DNA of 37,831 bases from Candidatus Saccharicenans sp. (GTDB taxonomy: Bacteria; Acidobacteriota; Aminicenantia; Aminicenantales; Saccharicenantaceae). Both the position numbers and the translations under genes were made by a program. The stretch covers positions 1-37,831 of the forward strand of contig JAGOPD010000012.1 of NCBI GenBank assembly GCA_017992175.1, given 5' to 3'. Below, in pieces: positions 1-7,896 of this stretch. The stretch's first letter is position 1, and each line of letters starts with the position of its first letter. The notes beneath the pieces are model-generated. The model saw only the letters and a list, made by a program, of their open reading frames with translations, was not told the origin of the DNA and did not search any database.

Positions 1-141
1 GTCGCATAAGTTATATTATGTAAACTAATATCAAAACTTACAGTCAATGGCCAGCCATAGAGTTCAAGCTAACCAACTTAGGATGCAGCCTGGATCCCGA
101 ATTTTGGTTTATCGAAAACGCCTTTAAACAAACAGCAGATA
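1..141. other. Gene-free left edge of the window
   Basis: These bases lie downstream of parB. I see no convincing coding frame, tRNA or intrinsic terminator. The stretch is AT-rich, and any gene ending here would have most of its length outside the window. Confidence 0.5.
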
Positions 142-1002
142 TTATGGGAATTTTAAAACTGGTGACTTAAGTTTTTTGATGACATCTTCCAGTATTGAAA
201 TCAGTTCCTGCCTGGTAACGACTTGTTTTTTGAATTCAATCCTTAGTTTATAGGTTTTGCTGTCCGGTGGAATATAGTTAAAAACATAGGGCTTGCTTTT
301 CGTCTGTTCTCCCTGGTCTCTGTCTTTGATGAGTTTATTCAGGTCCCGGGTATCTGATCTGGTCAATTTTCTTTCTATTATGGTTTCGACGGCCTTAGCC
401 ATTGTAACCTGGTCATCAATCTTGGCAATCTCTATAATAGTGCTTCGGCTGGTAATTCCGGCTGATTTAATCTTCTGGCGAAGTTCAGAAGGAATTCTGG
501 AGACAGAGATAATTTCGGTAATAGTCGACCTTGATTTGCCAATTCTCTCCGCTATCTCCTGGTGACTATAATCATAAAGATTAATCAAAGCCTTGAGGCC
601 ATCGGCCTCCTCAAAAATATCAAGATCTTTCCTCTGAAGGTTCTCAATAAGCGAAATCTCCATTGCTTCCTGGTCATTTACGTCCATCTGGATACATGGA
701 ATATCCTCTAAGCCGAGATTTTTTGAAGCGAAATAGCGCCTTTCTCCCGCGATAATCTCGAACCGGGCCCCTTTTGATCTGATAAGAATGGGCTCAAGGA
801 CGCCTTTTGTCTTAATGGATTCCATTAATTCCTGAATGTCCCCCAGTTCGTTTCTGGGCTGCTTCGGATTCGGATCAATCCTGTCTATAGGAATTAATCT
901 CACCATTTGACCTGAAGATCTCTGGGAGATAAGCTCCACAAAATGAGGATCATGCCTCATGCTTAATGAATCAGGTAAGCCGCTTTTTTTAGTTTTGTCC
1001 AC
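142..1002 (-). CDS. parB: ParB/Spo0J-family partition protein
   Basis: DNA-binding CTPase-type partner of ParA in chromosome or replicon partition. Seen: an N-terminal ParB domain with the signature GERR at residues 86-89, the box IENLQRKDLDIFEEA at about 118-132, and a helix-turn-helix at about 146-170 (SHQEIAERIGKSRSTI). The last 45 residues are lysine-rich and probably the dimerisation region. The frame stays open to an ATG at 1062, but I chose GTG at 1002 (286 aa). An AGGAG lies 10 bases before it, and this start leaves a 14-base overlap with parA in place of 74. The overlap implies translational coupling. AT-rich codons (many ATA, AGA, TTA) contrast with the CTG/GCC-rich genes that follow. 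A plasmid-type ParB is possible. Family call is firm; replicon type is not. Confidence 0.9.
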   Translation of the reverse strand: MDKTKKSGLPDSLSMRHDPHFVELISQRSSGQMVRLIPIDRIDPNPKQPRNELGDIQELMESIKTKGVLEPILIRSKGARFEIIAGERRYFASKNLGLEDIPCIQMDVNDQEAMEISLIENLQRKDLDIFEEADGLKALINLYDYSHQEIAERIGKSRSTITEIISVSRIPSELRQKIKSAGITSRSTIIEIAKIDDQVTMAKAVETIIERKLTRSDTRDLNKLIKDRDQGEQTKSKPYVFNYIPPDSKTYKLRIEFKKQVVTRQELISILEDVIKKLKSPVLKFP

Positions 1003-1753
1003 GTTCCAGCAACTCCTCGGCAATTTGTTTATATTGATTTGCTCCAATCGATTCAGGAGCAAAAGTAAATATACTTTCTTTATAGGCAGGGCTCTCCTCT
1101 AGTTTTACGCTTTTGGATATATAGGTTTTAAAGACCTTATCACCAAAGACCTCAATTATCCTCGAGACCACGTCCCTGGAAAGGTTTGTTCGCTTATCAT
1201 GAAGGGTAATTATCACGCCAACTATATCCAGAGCTGGATTAGCAATCCTTTTAACCTTATCTATGGTCTCGAGCAGGTCATCCGTTCCTTCAAGACACAA
1301 ATAAGAGGACTGTATAGGGATTAAAATATGAGTCGCTGCCACCAGGGCATTTAAGGTTATCAAGCCAAGTGTAGGAGGTGTATCAATGAAGATATAATCG
1401 TAGTTATCACCAACCTCGCTAAGCGCATCCCGCAGACGGTAATGGCCATCGAACTCACCTATTAGAGAAGGCTCGAGTTTGGCCATAGATATTCTTGATA
1501 TGGCGACGTCAAGCCCGGGCACAGTTGATCTAACGATGACCTCAGACATTTTAGTGTTCTTATCCATCAGAACGTCATAAAGTGTCTTTTCAAAGTCAGC
1601 AGGGTTTTTAACAATTGAAATCGTACTGTGGGCCTGAGGGTCCATATCAACCAGGAGAATCTTTTTTCCCATGAAGGCCAGAGCAGCAGCCAAATTAATG
1701 CAGGTAGTTGTCTTGCCGACACCTCCCTTCTGGTTAGTTACAGCAATTATCAA
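989..1753 (-). CDS. parA: ParA/Soj-family partition ATPase
   Basis: Walker-type ATPase that binds nucleoid DNA and moves ParB-parS complexes. Seen: the deviant Walker A KGGVGKTT at residues 9-16 with the ParA signature lysine, a Walker A-prime region around DMDPQAHST, and a typical C-terminal end (PAYKESIFTFAPESIGANQY). The frame can begin at TTG 1765, but GGAGGG lies 7 bases ahead of TTG 1753. That start gives a 254-aa protein beginning LIIAVTNQKGG, as is normal for Soj. It overlaps parB by 14 bases. A promoter candidate lies at 1786-1813. No gidA/gidB/dnaA neighbours are present, so chromosomal Soj and a secondary-replicon ParA are both possible. Confidence 0.93.
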   Translation of the reverse strand: MIIAVTNQKGGVGKTTTCINLAAALAFMGKKILLVDMDPQAHSTISIVKNPADFEKTLYDVLMDKNTKMSEVIVRSTVPGLDVAISRISMAKLEPSLIGEFDGHYRLRDALSEVGDNYDYIFIDTPPTLGLITLNALVAATHILIPIQSSYLCLEGTDDLLETIDKVKRIANPALDIVGVIITLHDKRTNLSRDVVSRIIEVFGDKVFKTYISKSVKLEESPAYKESIFTFAPESIGANQYKQIAEELLERGQN

Positions 1754-1785
1754 TCTGCCCTCCAAAGGTTATTATATCAATAAAT

Positions 1786-1813
1786 TTTATACATAAAATG
1801 AATAAAAAAACAA
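1786..1813 (-). promoter_or_regulatory. Candidate promoter for parAB
   Basis: Read on the minus strand: TTGTTT (1808-1813), a 16-base spacer, then TATAAA (1786-1791). It lies about 35 bases ahead of the TTG start of parA in a very AT-rich stretch, so chance matches are likely. Confidence 0.35.
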
Positions 1814-1822
1814 GTGGTAGAT

Positions 1823-1856
1823 AAAAAAAATTAGAAGCCGGAGTCGGCCGGCCGAC
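1823..1856 (-). terminator. Possible intrinsic terminator and palindrome between tldE and parA
   Basis: A perfect 14-base palindrome, GTCGGCCGGCCGAC, lies at 1843-1856. On the minus strand an alternative stem GCCGG/CCGGC (1848-1852 with 1837-1841, six-base loop) is followed six bases later by eight Ts (1830-1823). This could end transcripts coming from tldE. It could instead be an operator upstream of parA. The rest of the 314-base gap 1766-2079 holds no gene I can support. Confidence 0.4.
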
Positions 1857-2033
1857 ATAGGTATAAATAGTTGATAATAAATAAGATATGGCAATGATGG
1901 ATAATTTGTTGGGCGGACAATTAGATTTTAGGCTTTGGTCTGGTCTGGGCAGTTGAAACAGCCTGGAAATTTATGGTTTTATTGGGGTTAAAATGAAACT
2001 GGTGGCAATTCAAAGAGTAGTTTGGCTGAAATA

Positions 2034-2068
2034 AAAGGCATTAAAAGCAATCAGGCTGAGTTGCCTTT
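2034..2068 (-). terminator. Weak hairpin just after tldE
   Basis: Arms AAAGGCA (2034-2040) and TGCCTTT (2062-2068) form a perfect 7-base stem with a 21-base loop. On the minus strand the stem is followed by TATTT. It sits 11 bases past the tldE stop. The long loop and short T tract make it a weak terminator. Confidence 0.3.
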
Positions 2069-2079
2069 CGGATATCTGC

Positions 2080-3414
2080 TTATTCACCGCCAATCTGCAA
2101 GCTCTTGATCCTGATGGTCGGAGCTGTTAATGACCGGTTGAGGTCAAGATCATTGCCTATCAGGTCTATTCCATTAAATATTTCATCAGCAGTGCCGGCA
2201 ATAGTGATTCCTTTAACCGGAAAAATTATTTTTCCATTCTCGATGAAAAAGCCAGAAGCTCCCCCACTGAAGTTTCCGTTGACAGGGTTTATCCCATAGC
2301 CGGTGACCTCTTTTACCAGTACTCCCCTGCTGGTATTCTGGATTATGTCTTCAGGCCTGACCTGGCCAGCAGCTAAATAAAAATTATGCGGCCCAATGCC
2401 TGGCAAATCGGCAAAACCTCCCCGGCTGGCATTACCTGTACTTTTGGCACCCGCTCTGCGGCCAGCATAGGTATTATATAAGAAGCCCTTAAGAACTCCA
2501 TTTTCGACGATGATTCTATTCTGGGTAGGTACACCTTCACCATCAAAAGGTGCACTGGCCAGGCCTTTTTCCCTTGTTCCGTCATCAATAATAGTGATCA
2601 GCTCAGAACCAATTTTTTGTCCTGCTTTTTTCCCGAGAAAACTGGCCCCCTGTAAGACGCTCTGGCCATTAATCGCTTGAATAAACCCGCCTAAAATGGC
2701 GTAAGCTACGTCCGGGTCAAGGATGATAGCCGCTCTCTGCGTCTTTAGTGGCTTGGGGTCGAGCATCTCAACCGCCTTCCTGGCAGCTACCCCAGCCAGG
2801 TCCGTAGCCGGCTTAAGATCGGCAAAAAAGCGGCGGCTGGCTGATTCATAGCCAGCTGATTTTTGCTGGCCCTTTTCAGCAATTACCCCCAGTCCATAAC
2901 CGCAGCCAGTAGATTTATAGCTTTTTACCCAGTTAAAAGAATTGGCGATTATGATCTGGCTTTCACTTTCACCGTAACTGGCACCGGCACTTTTGGTTAC
3001 TCCTGGAATATTTAACGCCAGTTTTTCGACCTCCTGGATTAAAGAGATTTTACGGTCAATAGAAATGGCGGAAAGTTCCGGGTCATAAATGGCCTTGATC
3101 TCGGTCAGGGCCGGATCGGCCGGCAACTGATTGTTTTCATCTGGACTTACTGCCCGGGCAAATTCGACTGCCCGGTCTATACTCTTCTTCAAGCTTTCCG
3201 GTTTAAAATCGTTGACAAAAGCGAATCCCAGTCTTTTCCCGGCAATTACCCTGATTCCAAGGCCATAGCTCTGAGCCTCCTGGACGCTTTCTACCTGTCC
3301 GTTTCTTACCTCCAGACTAAGCTGGCGATTATCTTCAAGATAAACCTCGGCCTGCTCAGCTCCTTTTTTCTGGCAATCCTTTATAACCTGTTCAGCCAAG
3401 TCTTTATAATCCAT
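2080..3414 (-). CDS. tldE: TldE/PmbA-family metalloprotease subunit
   Basis: Partner of TldD in the TldD/TldE heteromeric protease, known to trim unfolded or modified peptides such as microcin B17 and CcdA. Seen: 444 aa, the PmbA/TldE N-terminal layout (AEVYLEDNRQLSLEVRNGQV near residue 22) and the C-terminal glycine-rich segment (NPVNGNFSGGASGFFIENG). No HExxxH motif is present, as expected for the non-catalytic subunit. There is no signal peptide. The start ATG has AGGAGG five bases upstream and lies 9 bases after tldD, so the two are one operon. Odd point: its partner has a Tat signal and this subunit has none. Confidence 0.92.
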   Translation of the reverse strand: MDYKDLAEQVIKDCQKKGAEQAEVYLEDNRQLSLEVRNGQVESVQEAQSYGLGIRVIAGKRLGFAFVNDFKPESLKKSIDRAVEFARAVSPDENNQLPADPALTEIKAIYDPELSAISIDRKISLIQEVEKLALNIPGVTKSAGASYGESESQIIIANSFNWVKSYKSTGCGYGLGVIAEKGQQKSAGYESASRRFFADLKPATDLAGVAARKAVEMLDPKPLKTQRAAIILDPDVAYAILGGFIQAINGQSVLQGASFLGKKAGQKIGSELITIIDDGTREKGLASAPFDGEGVPTQNRIIVENGVLKGFLYNTYAGRRAGAKSTGNASRGGFADLPGIGPHNFYLAAGQVRPEDIIQNTSRGVLVKEVTGYGINPVNGNFSGGASGFFIENGKIIFPVKGITIAGTADEIFNGIDLIGNDLDLNRSLTAPTIRIKSLQIGGE

Positions 3415-3423
3415 GATTTCCTC

Positions 3424-4950
3424 CTAATCTCTCGCCCGTGTTCCACCGACATTAATTCCCCTGATTCTAACTGTTGGCTGGCCAGCGGTGACCTCGGCCG
3501 ACTGCCCTTTACCGCAGATCCCGGGGCCAAAAGCCAGGTCGTTTCCTATGGCGTCAATTCTGGTGATTATATCGAGGCAGCTGCCAATCAAGGTTGCACC
3601 TTTGACAGCTGCGGTCTTCCGGCCATTCTCAATGAGATAAGCTTCCCGGCAGGTAAAATTGAACATCCCGGTTGTTGGGTCGACACTGCCTCCGCTCAAA
3701 CTCTGGACATAAAGGCCGCTTTTAGTAGAGGCGATAATATCCTCCGGCTTATCCTTGCCTTGCTCAATAAAAGTATTGGTCATCCTCGGTACAGGATAGT
3801 AACGGAAGTTCTCCCGCCGTCCGTTACCTGTTCTCTCCATTTTAAGCTGCCGGGCTGACAGGATATCGGTCATAAACCTGACTACCACTCCCCTTTCAAT
3901 CAGCACGTTTCTCTTCATCTGGGTGCCCTCATCATCAAAATCAGTTGTTCCGCGGAAACCGGTCAGGCTGCCGTCATCAACCATGGTAAAAATATCTGCT
4001 GCCACTTTCTGACCCAATTTGCCTACAAAGGCTCCGGTTTGCTTGGCGATATTGTCCGCCTCCAGCGGGTGACCGACTGCTTCATGTACCAGCACTCCGC
4101 CCCAACCGTTTTGGATGACCACATCCATCTTGCCAGCTGGCGCCTCCTTAGCTTCCAGCATGGCGATCGATTCTCGGGCGGCTTCTTTAGCTGCTTTTTC
4201 CGGTGTATCCTGGTCAAACATCTCCAGGCCGGCATGGCGGCTGAGCCTTTCCCTTCCCAGGTGAGAGGTATTGTTGCCAGTGGCCAGCGTTTGAACAATG
4301 AAGAAAATGAGAGGCAGGCTGCTTTTCAGCAGCAAGCCTTCACTATTCGCTATTATCCGGTCTCTGGTCTCATCATAATAATCAATCGAGGCCATTTTAA
4401 TTCTGGAATCGTAGCTGAGAGCTGCCTCCTCGGCCCGCTTCATAATTTCCATCCTTTTGGTCTCAGCCACTTCTTCCAGATGAATCTTGACGGTGACGTA
4501 TGATGGCCGTCTTTGTTCTTTGATGCTTACAGCTTGAGTTTTTTTACCGGAGGAAGCAATAAAAGAAGCTACTTCAGCTGCCCGTTGAAGTTTTTCCTCA
4601 GTCAATTCATCGCTATAGGCATAGCCGGTTTTATCACCATCAATCACCCTGACCCCCGCTCCCCTGATCAGGCCGAAAACTGCGCTTTTAAATTGCCCTT
4701 CTTCCAAAATAATTGAACGGGAAACCCGGTTTTCAACATAGACCTCAGCCAGATTCCCGCCTCTTTTTAAGGCAGTAGCGATAGTTTTCTGAAGGAGCCC
4801 TGGGCTGATTTCCAGCCGTGACCGGTCCTCACCAGCCAGAAGATTTTTGACCATAGCGGGGCTAACGGCCAGGGCCACCGCCCCCTGAAGGCTCAGGCTC
4901 ATAAACCTCCGGCGAGCCATCGGTTTTAATTCTGGCCAAAGATTAGTCAT
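3424..4950 (-). CDS. tldD: TldD-family metalloprotease with twin-arginine signal
   Basis: Catalytic subunit of the TldD/TldE protease. Seen: the zinc motif HEAVGH at residues 289-294, and the C-terminal segment FNFTCREAYLIENG whose cysteine is the third zinc ligand in the family. The start is ATG 4950 (508 aa), because GGAGGT stands five bases before it; an ATG at 4962 lacks a site. Residues 12-33 read ARRRFMSLSLQGAVALAVSP, a good twin-arginine motif (RRRFM) followed by a hydrophobic stretch. This predicts export of the folded protein, unlike the cytosolic E. coli enzyme. First gene of the tldD-tldE pair, divergent from the ArsR-type gene at 5182. Export is inferred from the motif only. Confidence 0.92.
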   Translation of the reverse strand: MTNLWPELKPMARRRFMSLSLQGAVALAVSPAMVKNLLAGEDRSRLEISPGLLQKTIATALKRGGNLAEVYVENRVSRSIILEEGQFKSAVFGLIRGAGVRVIDGDKTGYAYSDELTEEKLQRAAEVASFIASSGKKTQAVSIKEQRRPSYVTVKIHLEEVAETKRMEIMKRAEEAALSYDSRIKMASIDYYDETRDRIIANSEGLLLKSSLPLIFFIVQTLATGNNTSHLGRERLSRHAGLEMFDQDTPEKAAKEAARESIAMLEAKEAPAGKMDVVIQNGWGGVLVHEAVGHPLEADNIAKQTGAFVGKLGQKVAADIFTMVDDGSLTGFRGTTDFDDEGTQMKRNVLIERGVVVRFMTDILSARQLKMERTGNGRRENFRYYPVPRMTNTFIEQGKDKPEDIIASTKSGLYVQSLSGGSVDPTTGMFNFTCREAYLIENGRKTAAVKGATLIGSCLDIITRIDAIGNDLAFGPGICGKGQSAEVTAGQPTVRIRGINVGGTRARD

Positions 4951-5054
4951 GGGGACCTCCATCTTTCATTTCCATTGTTTTTATTCAAGTTTTTTGGCGA
5001 TAATTTCTTTCAGACTTATTTCTTTAGCTTCAGCCGAGATCTTCTGTCTCTTAA

Positions 5055-5083
5055 CTTCTATCCTATCTTCAACTCAGGGTCAA
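5055..5083 (-). promoter_or_regulatory. Candidate promoter for tldDE
   Basis: Minus strand: TTGACC (5078-5083), a 17-base spacer, TAGAAG (5055-5060). It would give a leader of roughly 100 bases. The -10 is imperfect, so this is tentative. Confidence 0.33.
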
Positions 5084-5131
5084 GCTCAAAAATTTAATCT
5101 TCAGCCCAATTCAGCTCTGACCTCATTTATC

Positions 5132-5160
5132 TTGACAGCCTATTTGTCTCCGGATAAATT
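5132..5160 (+). promoter_or_regulatory. Promoter for the ArsR-type regulator
   Basis: A perfect TTGACA (5132-5137), a 17-base spacer and TAAATT (5155-5160). Predicted transcription start is near 5167, leaving a leader of about 15 bases with no Shine-Dalgarno-like sequence before ATG 5182. Confidence 0.6.
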
Positions 5161-5181
5161 ATCATTAGCTTATTTGGCAAA

Positions 5182-5577
5182 ATGATAAAACAAGGATTAA
5201 AATCAACCGAAAAATTACTGTCGGCTCTGGCCGAGCCCGGCCGTCTTCGTATTTTAATGATGCTCAAAACCAGGGAGCTGACGGTAAGTGACATCCGGGA
5301 AATTCTCGGGCTTTCTTTTTCAACTGTTTCCAGACACCTTTTTCTTCTCCGGGAAGCAGGCCTGGTTAATTCGGTCAAAATCGGAAAATGGGTTAAGTAC
5401 AGTTTCAATCCAGAATGGCCAGAAGCTGTTCAGGGCTGCCTGGCTCTGATCCTGGAAGAGCTTTCATCCGATCCTGTAATTCAACAGGATAAAAAGAAGG
5501 TGGCTAAACTTAGTAAACATAAAACTGGTCAGAAGATCAGAAAGCCAGAGATTAAAATCAGATACTGGTTGGCCTGA
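5182..5577 (+). CDS. ArsR-family winged-helix regulator
   Basis: Small DNA-binding repressor-type protein, 131 aa. Seen: a winged helix at about residues 14-75 with the recognition region LGLSFSTVSRHLFLLREAGLV and the wing segment VKIGKWVKYSFNP. The usual ArsR metal box (CxC in the recognition helix) is absent. The protein has a single cysteine, so it is probably not an arsenic or cadmium sensor of the classic type; the ligand is unknown. The last 35 residues are lysine-rich. It is transcribed alone, divergently from tldDE and convergent with the beta-CASP RNase gene. It could control tldDE through the 231-base shared upstream region, but nothing in the sequence proves it. Confidence 0.85.
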   Translation: MIKQGLKSTEKLLSALAEPGRLRILMMLKTRELTVSDIREILGLSFSTVSRHLFLLREAGLVNSVKIGKWVKYSFNPEWPEAVQGCLALILEELSSDPVIQQDKKKVAKLSKHKTGQKIRKPEIKIRYWLA

Positions 5578-5610
5578 AAGCAAAAGGCAGCTAAACAGCT
5601 TTATTCAGAC

Positions 5611-7017
5611 CTAATCTAAATCAGCTTCGTCGAGATAGCCAGGCGTCCTGGTAGACCAGCCGGTTTTTGCTCCAATCTCTTTTGAAAAGGTCTCCAGAAC
5701 TTCTTTTTCACCGTGAACCAGAAAAAGCTGGCGCGGCGGCTGGTCAACAAAATAGCTCAGCCATTTGATCAGCTGTTTATGATCGGCATGGGCAGAAAAA
5801 CCCTGGATCTGTTCGATATTAGCTTTAACCGGATAATTCTGGCCATAGATCCGGACCGGCGACTGACCTTCCAGTATTTGCCGTCCGAGGGTTCCCTTAG
5901 CCTGATAACCGACGAACAAAATAGTTGATTCCCGCCGGTTAATATTATTAACCAGATGCTGTTTAATGCGGCCTCCGGTACACATCCCTGAACCAGCCAT
6001 GATAATTGCTGGTGTTTTCATCTTGGCTATGGCCTGTGAATCCCGGAAGTCACGGATTAACTTGAGACCCGGGAACTCAAAAGGATTTTGGCCGGAAGTA
6101 AAAAGATGTCTGGCCTCGGCATCGAGACTGTCGAGATGATGGCTGAAAACATCAGTGACATTGACAGCCATCGGGCTGTCCAGAAAAACCGGTACAGCCG
6201 GTATCTTGCCTTTTCTTACCAGGTTGTTCAAATGGTACATGAGTTCCTGAGCTCGTTCGATAGCAAAGGTCGGGATAATCAGATTGCCCTTCTGCCTGAT
6301 CGTCCGGTTTATAATTTCAGCCAGCCTGTCCGGGATCCTGCCTGTTTCTTCATGGTCGCGGTCGCCATAAGTTGATTCGAGAAAGATGTAATCTGCCTGA
6401 GGAAAGATTTCAGGGTCACGCACCAGGGGTTTTTCCCATTGCCCCAGATCGCCCGAGAAGATCAGACGACGCGACGAGCCATGGCTGCTGGCTATAATCT
6501 CTATTATGGCCGAGCCAATTATGTGGCCGGCTTCATGGAAGATAACTTTTATCCCCGATCCCAGGTCAACCTCTTGATGATAATCGACAGCCTCCACTAA
6601 GGGCAAAGCTCTATCAACTTCAGCGGCGGTGTAGAGAGGCTCTTCCGGATGAGGGCCGGTCCGCCCTTCCCTTTCATGCCGTTTTCTTTTTAACTCAGCG
6701 TCTTCTTCCTGTAATTTAGCAGTGTCATAAAGAACAATGGGCAAAAGCTCGGCAGTTGGCAGCGTACAGAGGATTTTTCCCCGGAAGCCGTCTTTAACCA
6801 GTTTGGGAATGAGGCCGCTATGATCGAGGTGGCCATGAGTTAAAAGCAGATAATCAATTTTATCCAGAGGAAGCGGGAAGGGCTGCCAGTTGCGGTTGAG
6901 GAACTCTCTTTCCTGGTAAAGACCGCCATCAACTAAAAAATTCAAACCATTAGAAGATAGATGATAGCAGGAGCCGGTGACCTGAGAAGCGGCTCCAAGG
7001 AATTTAATTTTAACCAT
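5611..7017 (-). CDS. Beta-CASP metallo-beta-lactamase RNase
   Basis: Predicted zinc-dependent RNA-processing nuclease of the CPSF73/YSH1-like branch. Seen: metallo-beta-lactamase motif HGHLDH at residues 61-66, HEAGHIIGS, the aspartate in FSGDLG, and beta-CASP motifs STYGDRDHE, GSGMCTGGRIKQHL and FSAHADH, followed by HGEKE near the end. Length (468 aa) fits full-length bacterial members of this group. The start ATG overlaps the stop of the upstream membrane-protein gene by one base (TGATG) with GGAG ahead, so the two are translationally coupled. No KH domain or signal peptide is seen. Substrate in this organism is unknown. Confidence 0.9.
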   Translation of the reverse strand: MVKIKFLGAASQVTGSCYHLSSNGLNFLVDGGLYQEREFLNRNWQPFPLPLDKIDYLLLTHGHLDHSGLIPKLVKDGFRGKILCTLPTAELLPIVLYDTAKLQEEDAELKRKRHEREGRTGPHPEEPLYTAAEVDRALPLVEAVDYHQEVDLGSGIKVIFHEAGHIIGSAIIEIIASSHGSSRRLIFSGDLGQWEKPLVRDPEIFPQADYIFLESTYGDRDHEETGRIPDRLAEIINRTIRQKGNLIIPTFAIERAQELMYHLNNLVRKGKIPAVPVFLDSPMAVNVTDVFSHHLDSLDAEARHLFTSGQNPFEFPGLKLIRDFRDSQAIAKMKTPAIIMAGSGMCTGGRIKQHLVNNINRRESTILFVGYQAKGTLGRQILEGQSPVRIYGQNYPVKANIEQIQGFSAHADHKQLIKWLSYFVDQPPRQLFLVHGEKEVLETFSKEIGAKTGWSTRTPGYLDEADLD

Positions 7018-7880
7018 CAGGTCTCCTTTCTGACTGAAAAGTAACTATATTCCACTCCGATCAAGACCTGCCTGGCCAGCAACCGGAATAAAATATAAGC
7101 CTGGTACAGAATAAGTATAATCATCAGACCAGCCGGGCTGGCCGGAGATAATAGCCTGACCAGCAGCAGCCAGCCAGCCGAAATCAGAATAACGGCCAGA
7201 GCGATAAGCAGATAGAGGCCCCAGAGGCGGAAAAAATGACGGCTGAGAAAACGTAGCGCCGAAAGGTAAGCAGCTATTACCTTTTTTGACTCAGCTACGA
7301 CCAGGATTCTGGCCAGATCGAGCACCAGTCTGAAGGCCGTCCAGAGAAGGGCCAGCAACAGGACAGACAGCCAGCTGGCCAGAAGGACCGGCCATTCAGT
7401 TACCGCCCGGGCCGACCACTGCTCTAACGGGGCTGAAAGTAATCTGAAGATCAGAAATAATACCAACAAAAAGGGAATAAAAATAATAAGAGACAGAAGA
7501 AATTGCCAGAAATGCCGGCAGCCAGCTAGCAGAAAATTCCTGAATGAAACTCCGGTTTCAGGACTGAGCATTTGGCCAAAAAGCCCGCCATTAAGAAAAA
7601 CAGACAGCAAGGCTGACAACAAAAGCATGGTGATGATAAAAACCAAATAGGAAGCTAAGAGATTCTGGTTAGCCAGGAGTATCTCGATCAGGTTCAGCTC
7701 AAAAGGCATTAAAGGCTTTTCTGTCCAGGCCAGGTGGCCCAGGTTGGCCCTGAGCTCAAAACTGACCGGCACGATGATGATCAGGGAGATGATGAACATT
7801 ATCAGCCAGAGATAAAGGGATAACCTAAATTTGGAGACAGCCCGATTAAATCCAGATTTAAGGAAATTAGCCGACATCAT
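7017..7880 (-). CDS. Polytopic membrane protein of unknown function
   Basis: I do not recognise this 287-aa protein. It has about six hydrophobic segments: near residues 22-42, 75-97, 120-147, 163-190, 219-245 and 248-268. The N-terminus is short and basic, and a loop at about 43-70 separates segments 1 and 2. No enzymatic motif is visible. Overall layout resembles membrane proteins of the glycerophosphoryl-diester-phosphodiesterase-membrane-domain or DUF4013 kind, but this is only an impression. AGGAGA precedes tandem ATGs at 7880 and 7877. It lies between the M1 peptidase (16-base gap) and the RNase (1-base overlap), so all three are likely co-transcribed. Confidence 0.75.
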   Translation of the reverse strand: MMSANFLKSGFNRAVSKFRLSLYLWLIMFIISLIIIVPVSFELRANLGHLAWTEKPLMPFELNLIEILLANQNLLASYLVFIITMLLLSALLSVFLNGGLFGQMLSPETGVSFRNFLLAGCRHFWQFLLSLIIFIPFLLVLFLIFRLLSAPLEQWSARAVTEWPVLLASWLSVLLLALLWTAFRLVLDLARILVVAESKKVIAAYLSALRFLSRHFFRLWGLYLLIALAVILISAGWLLLVRLLSPASPAGLMIILILYQAYILFRLLARQVLIGVEYSYFSVRKET

Positions 7881-7896
7881 CCGACTCTCCTTTCCA

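Noticed and set aside
1003-1062. N-terminal extension of parB to ATG 1062
   Set aside because: It would overlap parA by 74 bases. GTG 1002 has an AGGAG at suitable distance and the extra residues are not ParB-like.
4039-4503. 154-codon plus-strand frame inside tldD
   Set aside because: It is antisense to the conserved HEAVGH region of tldD, has no recognisable domain and no ribosome site.
4949-5185. 78-codon plus-strand frame in the tldD/ArsR gap
   Set aside because: It is serine/leucine-rich with no domain, it spans the ArsR-gene promoter and has no good ribosome site.
5578-5610. Possible bidirectional terminator between the ArsR-type and RNase genes
   Set aside because: Only AAAGC/GCTTT and AGCT/AGCT pairings are possible, with no run of Ts. 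Too weak to call.
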